From Spirochaetales bacterium (GTDB lineage: Bacteria; Spirochaetota; Spirochaetia; Treponematales; Treponemataceae), in contig JAUNWH010000007.1 in NCBI GenBank assembly GCA_030540405.1, positions 1-64,000 of the forward strand: DNA of 64,000 nucleotides. The letters run 5' to 3'. A program made the translations under genes and the position numbers. Below are positions 16,254-24,588 of the stretch, piece after piece. Position 1 is the stretch's first letter. The number at the start of each line of letters is the position of its first letter. The notes beneath the pieces are model-generated. The model worked only from the letters and a program-made list of their open reading frames with translations. It did not search any database and was not told where the DNA came from.

Positions 16254-17950
16254 TACCTTCCTCCGAATTTTTGCAGCATGGCAGCTGCATGTTCAAGCGA
16301 CTGTGAAGAATCTGAATCTCCAGACAACATTCTCGCAATTTCTTTTACGCGTTCTTCTCCAGAAACTGCAAAAATATTTGAGGCTGTTGTATTTCCTTCC
16401 ACGCCTTTTTGAATCTTAATTTGATTATCGGCATAAACTGCAATGCTCGCAAGATGTGTTATGCAAAGAATCTGCTTTTTTTCCGCAAGCTTTTTCATGT
16501 GGCTTCCAACTGAAACCGCAACTTCTCCGCCGATTCCAGTATCAATTTCATCAAAAACAAGAGTTCCCGCCAAATCTCCATCTGAAAGAATTGTCTTTAA
16601 GGCAAGCATTACACGGCTAAGCTCACCGCCAGATGCGATTTTTGCAAGCGGATTCAAAGGAGAACCTGGATTTGCGCTGATTAAAAATTCAATGTTGTCC
16701 ATTCCGTAAGGACCGCATTTTTGCTCAACCGCATTTCCTTCTTTTTCTGTAAGCCCAACGCGGAATTTTGTGTCTTTCATTCCAAGGCTGCAAAGAATTT
16801 TTTCCACATCAAGCGACATTTTTTCCGCAGCGGATTTTCTTTTTTCACTAAGCGATTTTGCAAGAATATAAACTTTTTTTTCAAGCTCTGAAATTTCTTT
16901 TTCCAATGCCGATTTATCCAAAGTTGAACCGCCAAGCTCTTCAAGCTGCCTAGAAGCATTTTCAGCATAAGAGAGAAGATCGGCGACAGATGAATTTCGT
17001 CCCGTATACTTTTGCTTTAATTTAAAAATAAGCTCAAGACGCTCCTGAACTTGCTCAAGACGCTCCGGGTCAAAAACAAGAGAACTTGCGTATCGTCTAA
17101 ATTCGTCCGCAATGTCGTCAATTTCGTAAAATGCAGACTGAAGCCGGCTTTCAAGAGATTCAAGATCTTTGTCAGAATCCAAGGCTTTTGACGCAGTTCC
17201 GCATATTTTTTTCAGCAGAAAAATAATTCCACTCTCACCTTCGCCTTCAAAAGCGGAATTTATTTCTTCAATATCAGCGTAGAGTTTTTCAAATGATGAC
17301 AATCTGTTTTCTTCTGCTTCAAGTTCCTCGTCTTCTCCAGCTTTTAAATTTGCATCGGAAATTTCAGAAACCGCAAAATTCAGCATATCAATTTTTGCAT
17401 TTCGCTCAGATTCATTGCTGTTTAGATTTTCAAGAATTTTTCTTTTTTCAACAAGCTGATTATAAATTGAAGTAAATGACGAAACTTCACCAACAATTCC
17501 AGCGTAAATATCAAGATAACGGCGATGCTCGGAAACTTTCATAAGCGACTGCTGCTCATGCTGCCCGTGAATGTCAACAAGAAATGCAGAAAAGTCAGAA
17601 AGAAGTGCTCTTGTTACAGGAGTTCCGCCAATCCAGGCTGAAGATTTTCCATTGTCGCGGATAACCCGCCGGATTATTATGCGGTTTTCTTCGGATTCAA
17701 TTCCGTGCTCGTCAAGCCAAGAAAAAGTCTCTTTGTTTTCAAGGAAAAATACGCCGGAAACTTGGGCTTCATGGCAGCCAGCGCGAATTTGTTCTGTGCC
17801 GGATTTTCCGCCGAGCAAAAAGGCAAGGCTTCCAATGAGAATTGATTTTCCAGCTCCGGTTTCACCGCTTAAAACAGTAAAGCCTTTTTCAAATTCGATA
17901 TGCGCGCTTTCAATAAGAGCAAAATTTTTTATATCAAGTTCTTCAAGCAC
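16253..17950 (-). CDS. recN: DNA repair protein RecN
   Basis: 565 residues, an SMC-like ATPase that acts in recombination repair of double-strand breaks. Walker A is GETGAGKSILIGSLAF near 30-45; two long coiled-coil arms fill about 150-380; the ABC signature is LASGGELSRVMLALK and Walker B is TLVFDEIDTGIGG. The C-terminal D-loop/His region QILCITHLASIAVYAD is intact. It overlaps nadK by 8 bases, an order (nadK/ppnK then recN) common in bacteria. Confidence 0.96.
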   Translation of the reverse strand: MLEELDIKNFALIESAHIEFEKGFTVLSGETGAGKSILIGSLAFLLGGKSGTEQIRAGCHEAQVSGVFFLENKETFSWLDEHGIESEENRIIIRRVIRDNGKSSAWIGGTPVTRALLSDFSAFLVDIHGQHEQQSLMKVSEHRRYLDIYAGIVGEVSSFTSIYNQLVEKRKILENLNSNESERNAKIDMLNFAVSEISDANLKAGEDEELEAEENRLSSFEKLYADIEEINSAFEGEGESGIIFLLKKICGTASKALDSDKDLESLESRLQSAFYEIDDIADEFRRYASSLVFDPERLEQVQERLELIFKLKQKYTGRNSSVADLLSYAENASRQLEELGGSTLDKSALEKEISELEKKVYILAKSLSEKRKSAAEKMSLDVEKILCSLGMKDTKFRVGLTEKEGNAVEQKCGPYGMDNIEFLISANPGSPLNPLAKIASGGELSRVMLALKTILSDGDLAGTLVFDEIDTGIGGEVAVSVGSHMKKLAEKKQILCITHLASIAVYADNQIKIQKGVEGNTTASNIFAVSGEERVKEIARMLSGDSDSSQSLEHAAAMLQKFGGR

Positions 17951-18797
17951 GTGGACCTCCTGACCAGTTTAGTTTGCTCTGCAATGCTGAAAAAAATTTT
18001 TCCTGCGTAGAACAAATAAGCCTTGCCCGAAATTCTGGTATTTTCAAAATCAAAACATCGCCTTCTTTCAACTCAAAATCAATCTGACCATCGCAAGTTA
18101 AAGAAGCGTCTGATCGGCTGCTCATCAAAGTTATTACAATTTCGCCCTTTTCTCCAAAAACCAAAGGTCTTGCAGACAAACTGAAAGAACTCACAGGCGT
18201 CAAAACCAAAGCTGAAAGTTCAGGCTCCACAATCGGTCCACCAGCAGCAGCAGAATAAGCAGTAGAACCAGTTGGAGTTGAAACAATTATTCCGTTCGTT
18301 TTAAAAGGCCCTAAAAGAGCGTGGTTGTAAGCCACATTTAAATTTACAAGATGCGAAGAAGGACAGCTTGAAATAACACAGTCATTCATTCCGCAGCATC
18401 TGAAAACTGTTTTTCCATTTCTCAAAACTTCACATTGAACAAGAGAACGGCTGCTTACGTAGCATTTTTCTTTTAAGAAAAGTTCCAGTTCTTTTTTCCA
18501 ATTGTCTTTTGGAACTGCGGCAATAAAACCAAACTCTCCTAAATTTATCGGAAAAACAGGAATTCCCAAAGGAGCGCATCCACGGCAGGCAAATAAAACA
18601 GTTCCGTCGCCTCCCAAAGTTACAACAAAATCATAGCCTGAAAAATCAATGTCAAGAATTTTTGAGCGGACTTCTTTTCCGTCATACAGAAAAAGCGAAT
18701 TTTCAATATTTTCTTTTTTCAAAAACGTTGAAATTTCATTTCCCAAAAGCCCGGCGTTTTCCTTAAAAGAATTAGCTATGATAAGACATTTTTTCAT
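17943..18797 (-). CDS. nadK: NAD kinase
   Basis: 284 residues. It phosphorylates NAD to NADP. The diagnostic GGDGTVLFA motif is in VVTLGGDGTVLFACRGC, followed by INLGEFGFIA and by NGIIVSTPTGSTAYSAAAGG, the second nucleotide-binding motif. Earlier in-frame codons up to 18905 lie within the upstream gene; the ATG at 18797 overlaps its stop as ATGA and starts MKKCLIIANSF, a typical NadK beginning. The C-terminus overlaps recN. Confidence 0.95.
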   Translation of the reverse strand: MKKCLIIANSFKENAGLLGNEISTFLKKENIENSLFLYDGKEVRSKILDIDFSGYDFVVTLGGDGTVLFACRGCAPLGIPVFPINLGEFGFIAAVPKDNWKKELELFLKEKCYVSSRSLVQCEVLRNGKTVFRCCGMNDCVISSCPSSHLVNLNVAYNHALLGPFKTNGIIVSTPTGSTAYSAAAGGPIVEPELSALVLTPVSSFSLSARPLVFGEKGEIVITLMSSRSDASLTCDGQIDFELKEGDVLILKIPEFRARLICSTQEKFFSALQSKLNWSGGPRA

Positions 18798-19870
18798 GGC
18801 AAAGAAGACAATACCTTTACAATCTGAGCCGCATCTTTTTGGCCCAGCCGAGGATACAATGGAAACAACGCGCAACGCAGCAAAAGTGAATTCGCGCAAA
18901 TACATTCAGAAGAAAGTACTTCCTGCTTAAGAGCAATTATAGAATTTTCAAAAGCCTGGCGAATTTCAATATTTTTTTTCTGCGCATAAGATTTTACATC
19001 TTTAAATCCAGAATTCAAGACTAAAGGAAATGAATAAATTGTAGAGCCATCTTCCGTCGCACGCAAAAAAGTTTTATGTCGGCCAGACATCACAGCCCTT
19101 GAAAACAAGGCAAACAGTTCGCGTCTTGTTTTTTCATTCCGTGAAAATTCCTTTAACTCAACAAGCGCCAAAGCTGCATTCATGTCAGGCAAAATATCTG
19201 TAGAAGGAGATTCATCCGCAATATGCTTTAAAACTGTCCACTCACGGCGATTTGGAGCTATAAGCAACGCACCTCCGCCAGAAGTTACAATGTCCCGGTC
19301 TTCCATTCCAAGAATAGCGTAAAGGCCGTACATTCCGGCTTTTTTTCCTACAGAAACTTTCTGCTCTTCGCCTTCTTTTTTTTCAGGCTGTTCTTCAGCA
19401 GGATATGTTGCAAAAACCGACTGTGAAATATCTTCAACTATAGGAATTCCAAGCTCCAAAAATGATTTGATTTCAGGAAGAATTCCCATTGTTTCATTTA
19501 AAATCAAAAGCCGGCCGCCATTTTTTATGCATTTTTCAACAGACTCAACTGTTACAATTCCTGTTTCCTCGCAAACATCAGCAGCAAGAACTTTATATCC
19601 CAATTTTTCCGCAGTAAGCAGCTGATAAGACGGAGCAAGCGCGCTTACAATAACTCCGCTTTCTTTAGGCAGATCCAAGGCTTTAAAAATGTATTCCAAT
19701 GCAATCGCAGGACTTCTTAAGGCAACCGCTCCATCAAATCCAATCAGCTCTTTTGCAGCCTGAACGAGCCTTGTGTTCATTTCGCCAGGTCCGATTTTTT
19801 CATCAACCATGCAAGTAAGAACAGCTTCCATTTCTTTGCGGCGGATTGTAGAACTATAAGTATGAATCAT
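18794..19870 (-). CDS. Degenerate DegT/DnrJ-type aminotransferase-like protein
   Basis: 358 residues with the fold-type I layout of DegT/DnrJ/EryC1/StrS sugar aminotransferases: an N-terminal helical lead-in, GAVALRSPAIALEYIFKAL near 47-65, VEDISQSVFATYP (the PLP-contacting Asp) and KAGMYGLYAILGMEDR leading to DIVTSGGGALL. In true members the Schiff-base lysine lies 5-7 residues before this glycine run; here the positions hold Glu-Asp-Arg-Asp and no Lys. It is therefore probably not an aminotransferase and may be a binding or structural protein. It is located between cheW and nadK and coupled to nadK by an ATGA overlap. Confidence 0.7.
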   Translation of the reverse strand: MIHTYSSTIRRKEMEAVLTCMVDEKIGPGEMNTRLVQAAKELIGFDGAVALRSPAIALEYIFKALDLPKESGVIVSALAPSYQLLTAEKLGYKVLAADVCEETGIVTVESVEKCIKNGGRLLILNETMGILPEIKSFLELGIPIVEDISQSVFATYPAEEQPEKKEGEEQKVSVGKKAGMYGLYAILGMEDRDIVTSGGGALLIAPNRREWTVLKHIADESPSTDILPDMNAALALVELKEFSRNEKTRRELFALFSRAVMSGRHKTFLRATEDGSTIYSFPLVLNSGFKDVKSYAQKKNIEIRQAFENSIIALKQEVLSSECICANSLLLRCALFPLYPRLGQKDAAQIVKVLSSLP

Positions 19871-19983
19871 TTTAAATTCCTTAAAACAAAATATTCACAG
19901 AAACAATAATCCTATTTCCGCACAAAAGCAAATAAAGCGGACAAAAGAGAAAGTGTTCTGAGAAAAACAAGCATGAACAGAAA

Positions 19984-20475
19984 TCAGACTGCTTCCGGCT
20001 CAAGAATTTTCTGAAGTTCCTTTGCACTGAACAATCTGCGTGTATCAAGAATAATAAGATAATTATTTTCCTGACGAACCACACCATGAATATATTCAGT
20101 TCCAATTCCGCTAAGCATCTGTGGCGGCGGTTTGATTTCATCGCCCTGAACAGGAACAACACGCGCAATTCTATCTATAATAATTCCGATTTTATTTCCT
20201 TCAATATCAAGAATAATAAATCCGCCTTCATCCTCACCGATTTCGTCATCTGAAGCCTTCGCCATTTTCTTGATATAAAATCTTTTATGCAGATTTATTA
20301 TGGGAATGACTTCTCCGCGCAAATTTATAATACCTTCAACATAAAAAGGAGCATTCGGAATAGGTCGCACATTTTGAATCTTAACGATTTCCTTGACATC
20401 CATAATGTCCACACCATAAAGCTCATCTCCAAGCTGAAAAGTTACAAGCTGCAACAATGTATCTTCATCTGCCAT
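19984..20475 (-). CDS. cheW: Chemotaxis coupling protein CheW
   Basis: 163 residues. CheW couples chemoreceptors to the CheA kinase. The family core is clear: LVTFQLGDELYGVDIMDVKE, then VRPIPNAPFYVEGIINLRGE and VIPIINLHKRF. An upstream in-frame codon exists at 20496, but the ATG at 20475 has a strong GGGAG site 6 bases before it and is preferred. An acidic insert (ASDDEIGEDEGG) lies in the middle. It is followed 113 bases later by the DegT-like gene; that gap shows nothing clear apart from an AAGGAA ribosome site. Confidence 0.95.
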   Translation of the reverse strand: MADEDTLLQLVTFQLGDELYGVDIMDVKEIVKIQNVRPIPNAPFYVEGIINLRGEVIPIINLHKRFYIKKMAKASDDEIGEDEGGFIILDIEGNKIGIIIDRIARVVPVQGDEIKPPPQMLSGIGTEYIHGVVRQENNYLIILDTRRLFSAKELQKILEPEAV

Positions 20476-20544
20476 AGATTTCTCCCATGAATCCATAAAG
20501 ATTTTAAAGCTAACGCTTCTATTATTTTAATTCATAAAACAATT

Positions 20545-21306
20545 CTAGTCTACTACAAATAAAGACAAAACGTCTACTTTTGAAATTCCTGCGCTTTTCA
20601 AAATTTCACAGCAACTTTCAATGGTAACGCCCGTCGTCAAAACGTCATCAATTAAAAGCACTTGTTCCGGCAAAGAATTTTCAGAGCAAAGCCGCTTCAA
20701 AAGTTTTGACTCTGTATAAATTTTTCCTTTAGAAGACAAACGCTTTTTTCTGTCCAATTTTTTCTGCTGAATTTTTTCAGTGCGCTCCAAAAGCTTTAGA
20801 ACTTTATAGCCAAATTTCACTTTAAGAATTTCAGAAAGCTCTTCAATTTGATCCCAGCCCCTTGATTTTATTTTTCCAGGACGAGGCGGAACAGGAACAA
20901 TGAAAATATTTTCTGAAATCCTTTTTTTAATTACTGAATTGCAAATTTCAGCAAATAAAAGCGAAAGACTTCTTTGGTTCTGCATTTTCCATTCAAACAA
21001 AAGAGTTTTTGCCCAAAGTCTGTAAGGAAAAACAGGAACAACTTTATCTGAATTTTTAAGAATGCGCTCCTCACGGCAAGACATGCAGATTTCATCTTCA
21101 CTGATTAAAGATTTTCCGCAGATACGGCACTTTTCGCAATGAGAATTTTCCGCTTCATAATAAAGTTTTTTAGAACACGAAATGCAAACTTTTCCATTGA
21201 AAGTAGAATTCCCGCAGACACAGCATTTTCCATTTCCAAACATGAAGTTTAAAACAAGCATTGCGAAACGCTTAAAATCATAAATTGTAAATTTTCTAAA
21301 AGCCAT
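20545..21306 (-). CDS. ComF family phosphoribosyltransferase-like protein
   Basis: 253 residues from the ATG at 21306. The N-terminus has two zinc-type Cys clusters (CCVCG...CISC and CEKCRICG...CMSC), as usual for ComF. The C-terminal half is a type I phosphoribosyltransferase fold with the PRPP loop VLLIDDVLTTGVTIESC. ComF is needed for DNA uptake in competent bacteria; in others its role is unclear. A TTG at 21351, 5 bases after the mutS stop, would give a longer N-terminus; neither start has a good ribosome site. Probably co-transcribed with mutS. Confidence 0.85.
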   Translation of the reverse strand: MAFRKFTIYDFKRFAMLVLNFMFGNGKCCVCGNSTFNGKVCISCSKKLYYEAENSHCEKCRICGKSLISEDEICMSCREERILKNSDKVVPVFPYRLWAKTLLFEWKMQNQRSLSLLFAEICNSVIKKRISENIFIVPVPPRPGKIKSRGWDQIEELSEILKVKFGYKVLKLLERTEKIQQKKLDRKKRLSSKGKIYTESKLLKRLCSENSLPEQVLLIDDVLTTGVTIESCCEILKSAGISKVDVLSLFVVD

Positions 21307-21356
21307 CAATATATGATTACGCAGAAAATAAAAAAAATGCAGTTTTCGCAAAAAAA

Positions 21357-23960
21357 TTATTTTTCAGCCAGACTTTTTTTCCATCGTAAAATATTTTGCA
21401 ACGCCGCCATGGGAGTCATATTGTCAATATCGCAAGAAAGAATTTCGTCAAGCACAAGTTCCTCTTCTGAAAACAACGAGCCTGAAAAAATTTCAACTTT
21501 AGTTTTTGAAACTTCTTCTATTTCAGTTTCTGGAATTATAACGGACGCATCTCCTTGAATTTTTTCCAAGATTTTTCCTGCGCGCTCAATAACAGATTCT
21601 GGAATTCCTGCAAGCCGCGCAACATGAATTCCGTAACTGTTTTCGCTTGAACCTTCAACAACTTTTCTAAGGAAAACAATATCGCTGCCGTTTTCTGCAA
21701 CTGCCATGCAAAGCCTTTTTAGCGATTTATGTTCCAGCCTTGTAAGCTCGTGATAATGCGTTGCAAAAAAAGTCTTGCACTTCAAAGTATTTAAAAGATA
21801 TTCGCTTACGGCCCAGGCAATTGAAAGCCCATCTTCAGTGCTGGTTCCACGTCCCACTTCATCCATTATAACAAGAGAATTTTTTGTTGCGGAACGAAGT
21901 ATTCTTGCGGTTTCCGTCATTTCAACAAGAAAAGTCGATTCACCGCGCGCAAGATTATCGCTAGCTCCAACACGGCAAAAAATCCTGTCAACAATTCCAA
22001 TCTTCGCTTCATCAGCAGGAACAAAACTTCCAGTCTGGGCAAGAAGCGCAATGAGAGCATTCTGACGCAAAAATGTGCTTTTTCCCGCCATGTTCGGACC
22101 AGTAATCAAAGCAAACGATGCGAAATTTTCAGGCTCAGAACCGCAAAGAGAAACATCATTCGGAACAAATTCTCCTGCAGGAAGATGACGTTCAACAACA
22201 GGATGCCTTCCGTTTTTAACAGAAAATTCCAAACTGTCTGGCAAAATTTGCGGACGGTTCCAATTGTAAAGAATTGCTGATTCCGCAAAAGAACATACAA
22301 CGTCAACGTAAGCGATTTTTTTTGCAGCCTGCTGAAGATACGGAATATATTTTTTTAGTTTGTTTCTAACTTCAATAAAAAGATCATGCTCAAGCTCAAG
22401 AATTTTTGCGCCGGATTCATTTAAAGAATTTTCAAGTTCCTGAAGCTTTTCAGTTGTATAACGCTCAGCATTTAAAAGTGTCCTGCGCATAATAAAATGC
22501 GGCGGAATTTTATCAAGCTTGCCTTTTGTAACTTCTATAAAATACCCAAGGTTGCCAGTGCTTTTTATTTTTAAATTCTGAATTCCAGTTTTTTCCTTTT
22601 CTGATTCAATGTATTCTTCAAGAATTCCATTAAAATCGTTTCGCACTTTTTTCCAGTAGTCAAGTTCTTCCGACCAGCCGTCTTTTATAATCCGTCCTTC
22701 TGTAAAAACTGTAGCTGGATCTTCCGCAATTGAATTTTCTATAAGATCAATAATTTTTTGCGCGGAATCTTTTTCAGGCATGGAAAAATCGTAGCGTTCC
22801 AAAACAACCTGCGACTTCAGCCAGAATTTTAAACTTGCTTTTAAAGCCTGCAAATCTTTCGCATGAGCCCTGTCCATTGCAATTCTTCCAGCCAGCCGCT
22901 CAACGTCAAGAATTCCGTCAAGATTTTCCCGTACACAATGAAGCAAGTTTCTGTCTTTTACAAAAAGTTCAACGTGGTTCTGTCTTGAATTTATTTCATT
23001 TTCATTTGTAAGCGGAAAAGAAAGCCAGGAACGCAAAAGGCGGCTTCCCATTGCAGTTTTTGTATTGCTCACAGATTCAAGCAAAGTATAACTAGAAGTT
23101 CCGTCTCGCAAATTAAAAGTGATTTCAAGATTCCGGCGAGAAGAATCATCAATTATTACAAACTGTGAATCTTGATAAACTGAAATTCCTGAAATATGCG
23201 AAACAGGAGCGTTTGTAGTTTTTTCTATATAATCAAGAAGAAATCCCGCTGGAGGAACTTCTGGACTTTCTTTTGTAAGTGAAAACGAATTCAGATTCGC
23301 AACTTTAAATTGCTTTACAAGATGCTCATAATTTTTTTCAGCATTGAAGTGCCATTCAGGATACCAGGAAACAGATGCAACTGAAATTGTTTCAAGGATA
23401 GTTTGAATTTCCTTGTTGCTTTTTAAACTCTCAGGAAGAATTATTTCTTTTGGGCTGCATCTTCCAAGTTCCTTAGAAACATTTTCTGCAAATTTAGATT
23501 CAGGAAATTTTGTAGCCCGGAATTCTCCAGTCGTTACATCAATGTAAGCAAGACCTGCAAATCCGCCGGAAATAAAAATGGAAGCAAGAAAATTATTTGA
23601 GCCGCCATCAAGATATTCACTTTCAACAGCAGTTCCCGGGGTTACAACTTCAACAACTTTGCGCTCTGTAAGTCCGCGTTTTGCAACTTCGCCAACCTGC
23701 TCGGCAACCGCAACTTTTTTTCCCATCCGAAGCAACCGCGCGATATAGCCTTTTGCAGAATGATACGGAATGCCGCACATAGGATTGTCGCCCTTATGTG
23801 TCAATGTAAGATTCAAAAGCCGCGAAACTTCAAGCGCATCTTCATTGAACATTTCATAAAAATCCCCTAGCCTAAAAAACAAAACATCGTTCGGATGCTG
23901 CTTTTTTATTCCAAGATACTGTGTAATAACCGGGGTTTCTTCTGCCATTTTTTGCTCCAA
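21357..23960 (-). CDS. mutS: DNA mismatch repair protein MutS
   Basis: 867 residues, full length. The mismatch-binding N-terminal domain carries the Phe-x-Glu motif in FRLGDFYEMFNEDA; the ATPase domain has Walker A TGPNMAGKSTFLRQNAL, then SFVPADEAKIGIVDRIFCR and ESTFLVEMTE, Walker B SLVIMDEVGRGTSTEDG and FFATHYHELT. It recognises mismatches and recruits MutL. It follows ompH in the conserved tamB-bamA-ompH-mutS order known in T. pallidum. Confidence 0.97.
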   Translation of the reverse strand: MEQKMAEETPVITQYLGIKKQHPNDVLFFRLGDFYEMFNEDALEVSRLLNLTLTHKGDNPMCGIPYHSAKGYIARLLRMGKKVAVAEQVGEVAKRGLTERKVVEVVTPGTAVESEYLDGGSNNFLASIFISGGFAGLAYIDVTTGEFRATKFPESKFAENVSKELGRCSPKEIILPESLKSNKEIQTILETISVASVSWYPEWHFNAEKNYEHLVKQFKVANLNSFSLTKESPEVPPAGFLLDYIEKTTNAPVSHISGISVYQDSQFVIIDDSSRRNLEITFNLRDGTSSYTLLESVSNTKTAMGSRLLRSWLSFPLTNENEINSRQNHVELFVKDRNLLHCVRENLDGILDVERLAGRIAMDRAHAKDLQALKASLKFWLKSQVVLERYDFSMPEKDSAQKIIDLIENSIAEDPATVFTEGRIIKDGWSEELDYWKKVRNDFNGILEEYIESEKEKTGIQNLKIKSTGNLGYFIEVTKGKLDKIPPHFIMRRTLLNAERYTTEKLQELENSLNESGAKILELEHDLFIEVRNKLKKYIPYLQQAAKKIAYVDVVCSFAESAILYNWNRPQILPDSLEFSVKNGRHPVVERHLPAGEFVPNDVSLCGSEPENFASFALITGPNMAGKSTFLRQNALIALLAQTGSFVPADEAKIGIVDRIFCRVGASDNLARGESTFLVEMTETARILRSATKNSLVIMDEVGRGTSTEDGLSIAWAVSEYLLNTLKCKTFFATHYHELTRLEHKSLKRLCMAVAENGSDIVFLRKVVEGSSENSYGIHVARLAGIPESVIERAGKILEKIQGDASVIIPETEIEEVSKTKVEIFSGSLFSEEELVLDEILSCDIDNMTPMAALQNILRWKKSLAEK

Positions 23961-23972
23961 ATTTCAGACCAT

Positions 23973-24009
23973 TGCCTGAATGAAAATTCAAAGGCAGGTT
24001 TTTATTTTT
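23973..24009 (+). terminator. Terminator-like hairpin facing against the operon
   Basis: TGCCTGAAT (23973-23981) pairs with ATTC and AGGCA (23986-23996), followed by a T-rich tail (GGTTTTTATTTTT). Read on the plus strand it looks like an intrinsic terminator, yet all genes around it run on the minus strand, where no T-tract follows the stem. Confidence 0.45.
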
Positions 24010-24015
24010 ATAAAA

Positions 24016-24549
24016 TTACATAAGTCCAAGTTGCGAAATAACTTGATCTGTAATATCAACAGAAGAACTGTACCACAAAATTGCGTTTGACTCCTGAAGA
24101 TTTAAAATCATGCTGTAGCCGCCAGTTTCCGCAACACGAGCAAGCGTATCATAAAGTTTTTTGTAGAAACTGTTATTTTCCTGAAGTGATTTCTTCAAAG
24201 ACTCAAGCTCTATGTTTTTTGCATTTGTATATTCGTTTATAAAATCTGATTTTTTTGTAATCTGCGCTTCAATTTTCATAGCTTCTGTGTCATTGCCTTT
24301 GCGTTCAAATTCTATTTTCTGATCATTTAAACGCTGAAGTTCTGCAACAAGACGATCGATTTCTCTTTTAAATTCTTCTTTTTTATTTTCGTAATTTCTT
24401 ACAGGAGCTGAATTTCTAAAATATGCCTGATAAACTTTTGCAGTATCTACAACAGCAAATTTCGTAATCTGCTGCGCAAATGAAAACGCCGCTGAAAAAA
24501 TTCCAAGCAAAGCAAAAACAGCAATTCTTTTTGTAAAAAAAACTTTCAT
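24016..24549 (-). CDS. OmpH/Skp family periplasmic chaperone
   Basis: 177 residues. A signal peptide (FALLGIFSAAFSFAQQ) is followed by the OmpH start FAVVDTAKVYQAYF and a long charged coiled coil (about 50-130) that forms the tentacles of Skp-like trimers. Skp holds unfolded outer-membrane proteins on their way to BamA. Its position just behind bamA fits this role. The beta-rich C-terminus (YSMILNLQESNAILWYS) completes the head domain. Weak sequence identity is normal in this family. Confidence 0.9.
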   Translation of the reverse strand: MKVFFTKRIAVFALLGIFSAAFSFAQQITKFAVVDTAKVYQAYFRNSAPVRNYENKKEEFKREIDRLVAELQRLNDQKIEFERKGNDTEAMKIEAQITKKSDFINEYTNAKNIELESLKKSLQENNSFYKKLYDTLARVAETGGYSMILNLQESNAILWYSSSVDITDQVISQLGLM

Positions 24550-24588
24550 AAAAACTCCAATTAATTTTAAATTTCCGGCGAAAAAAAA

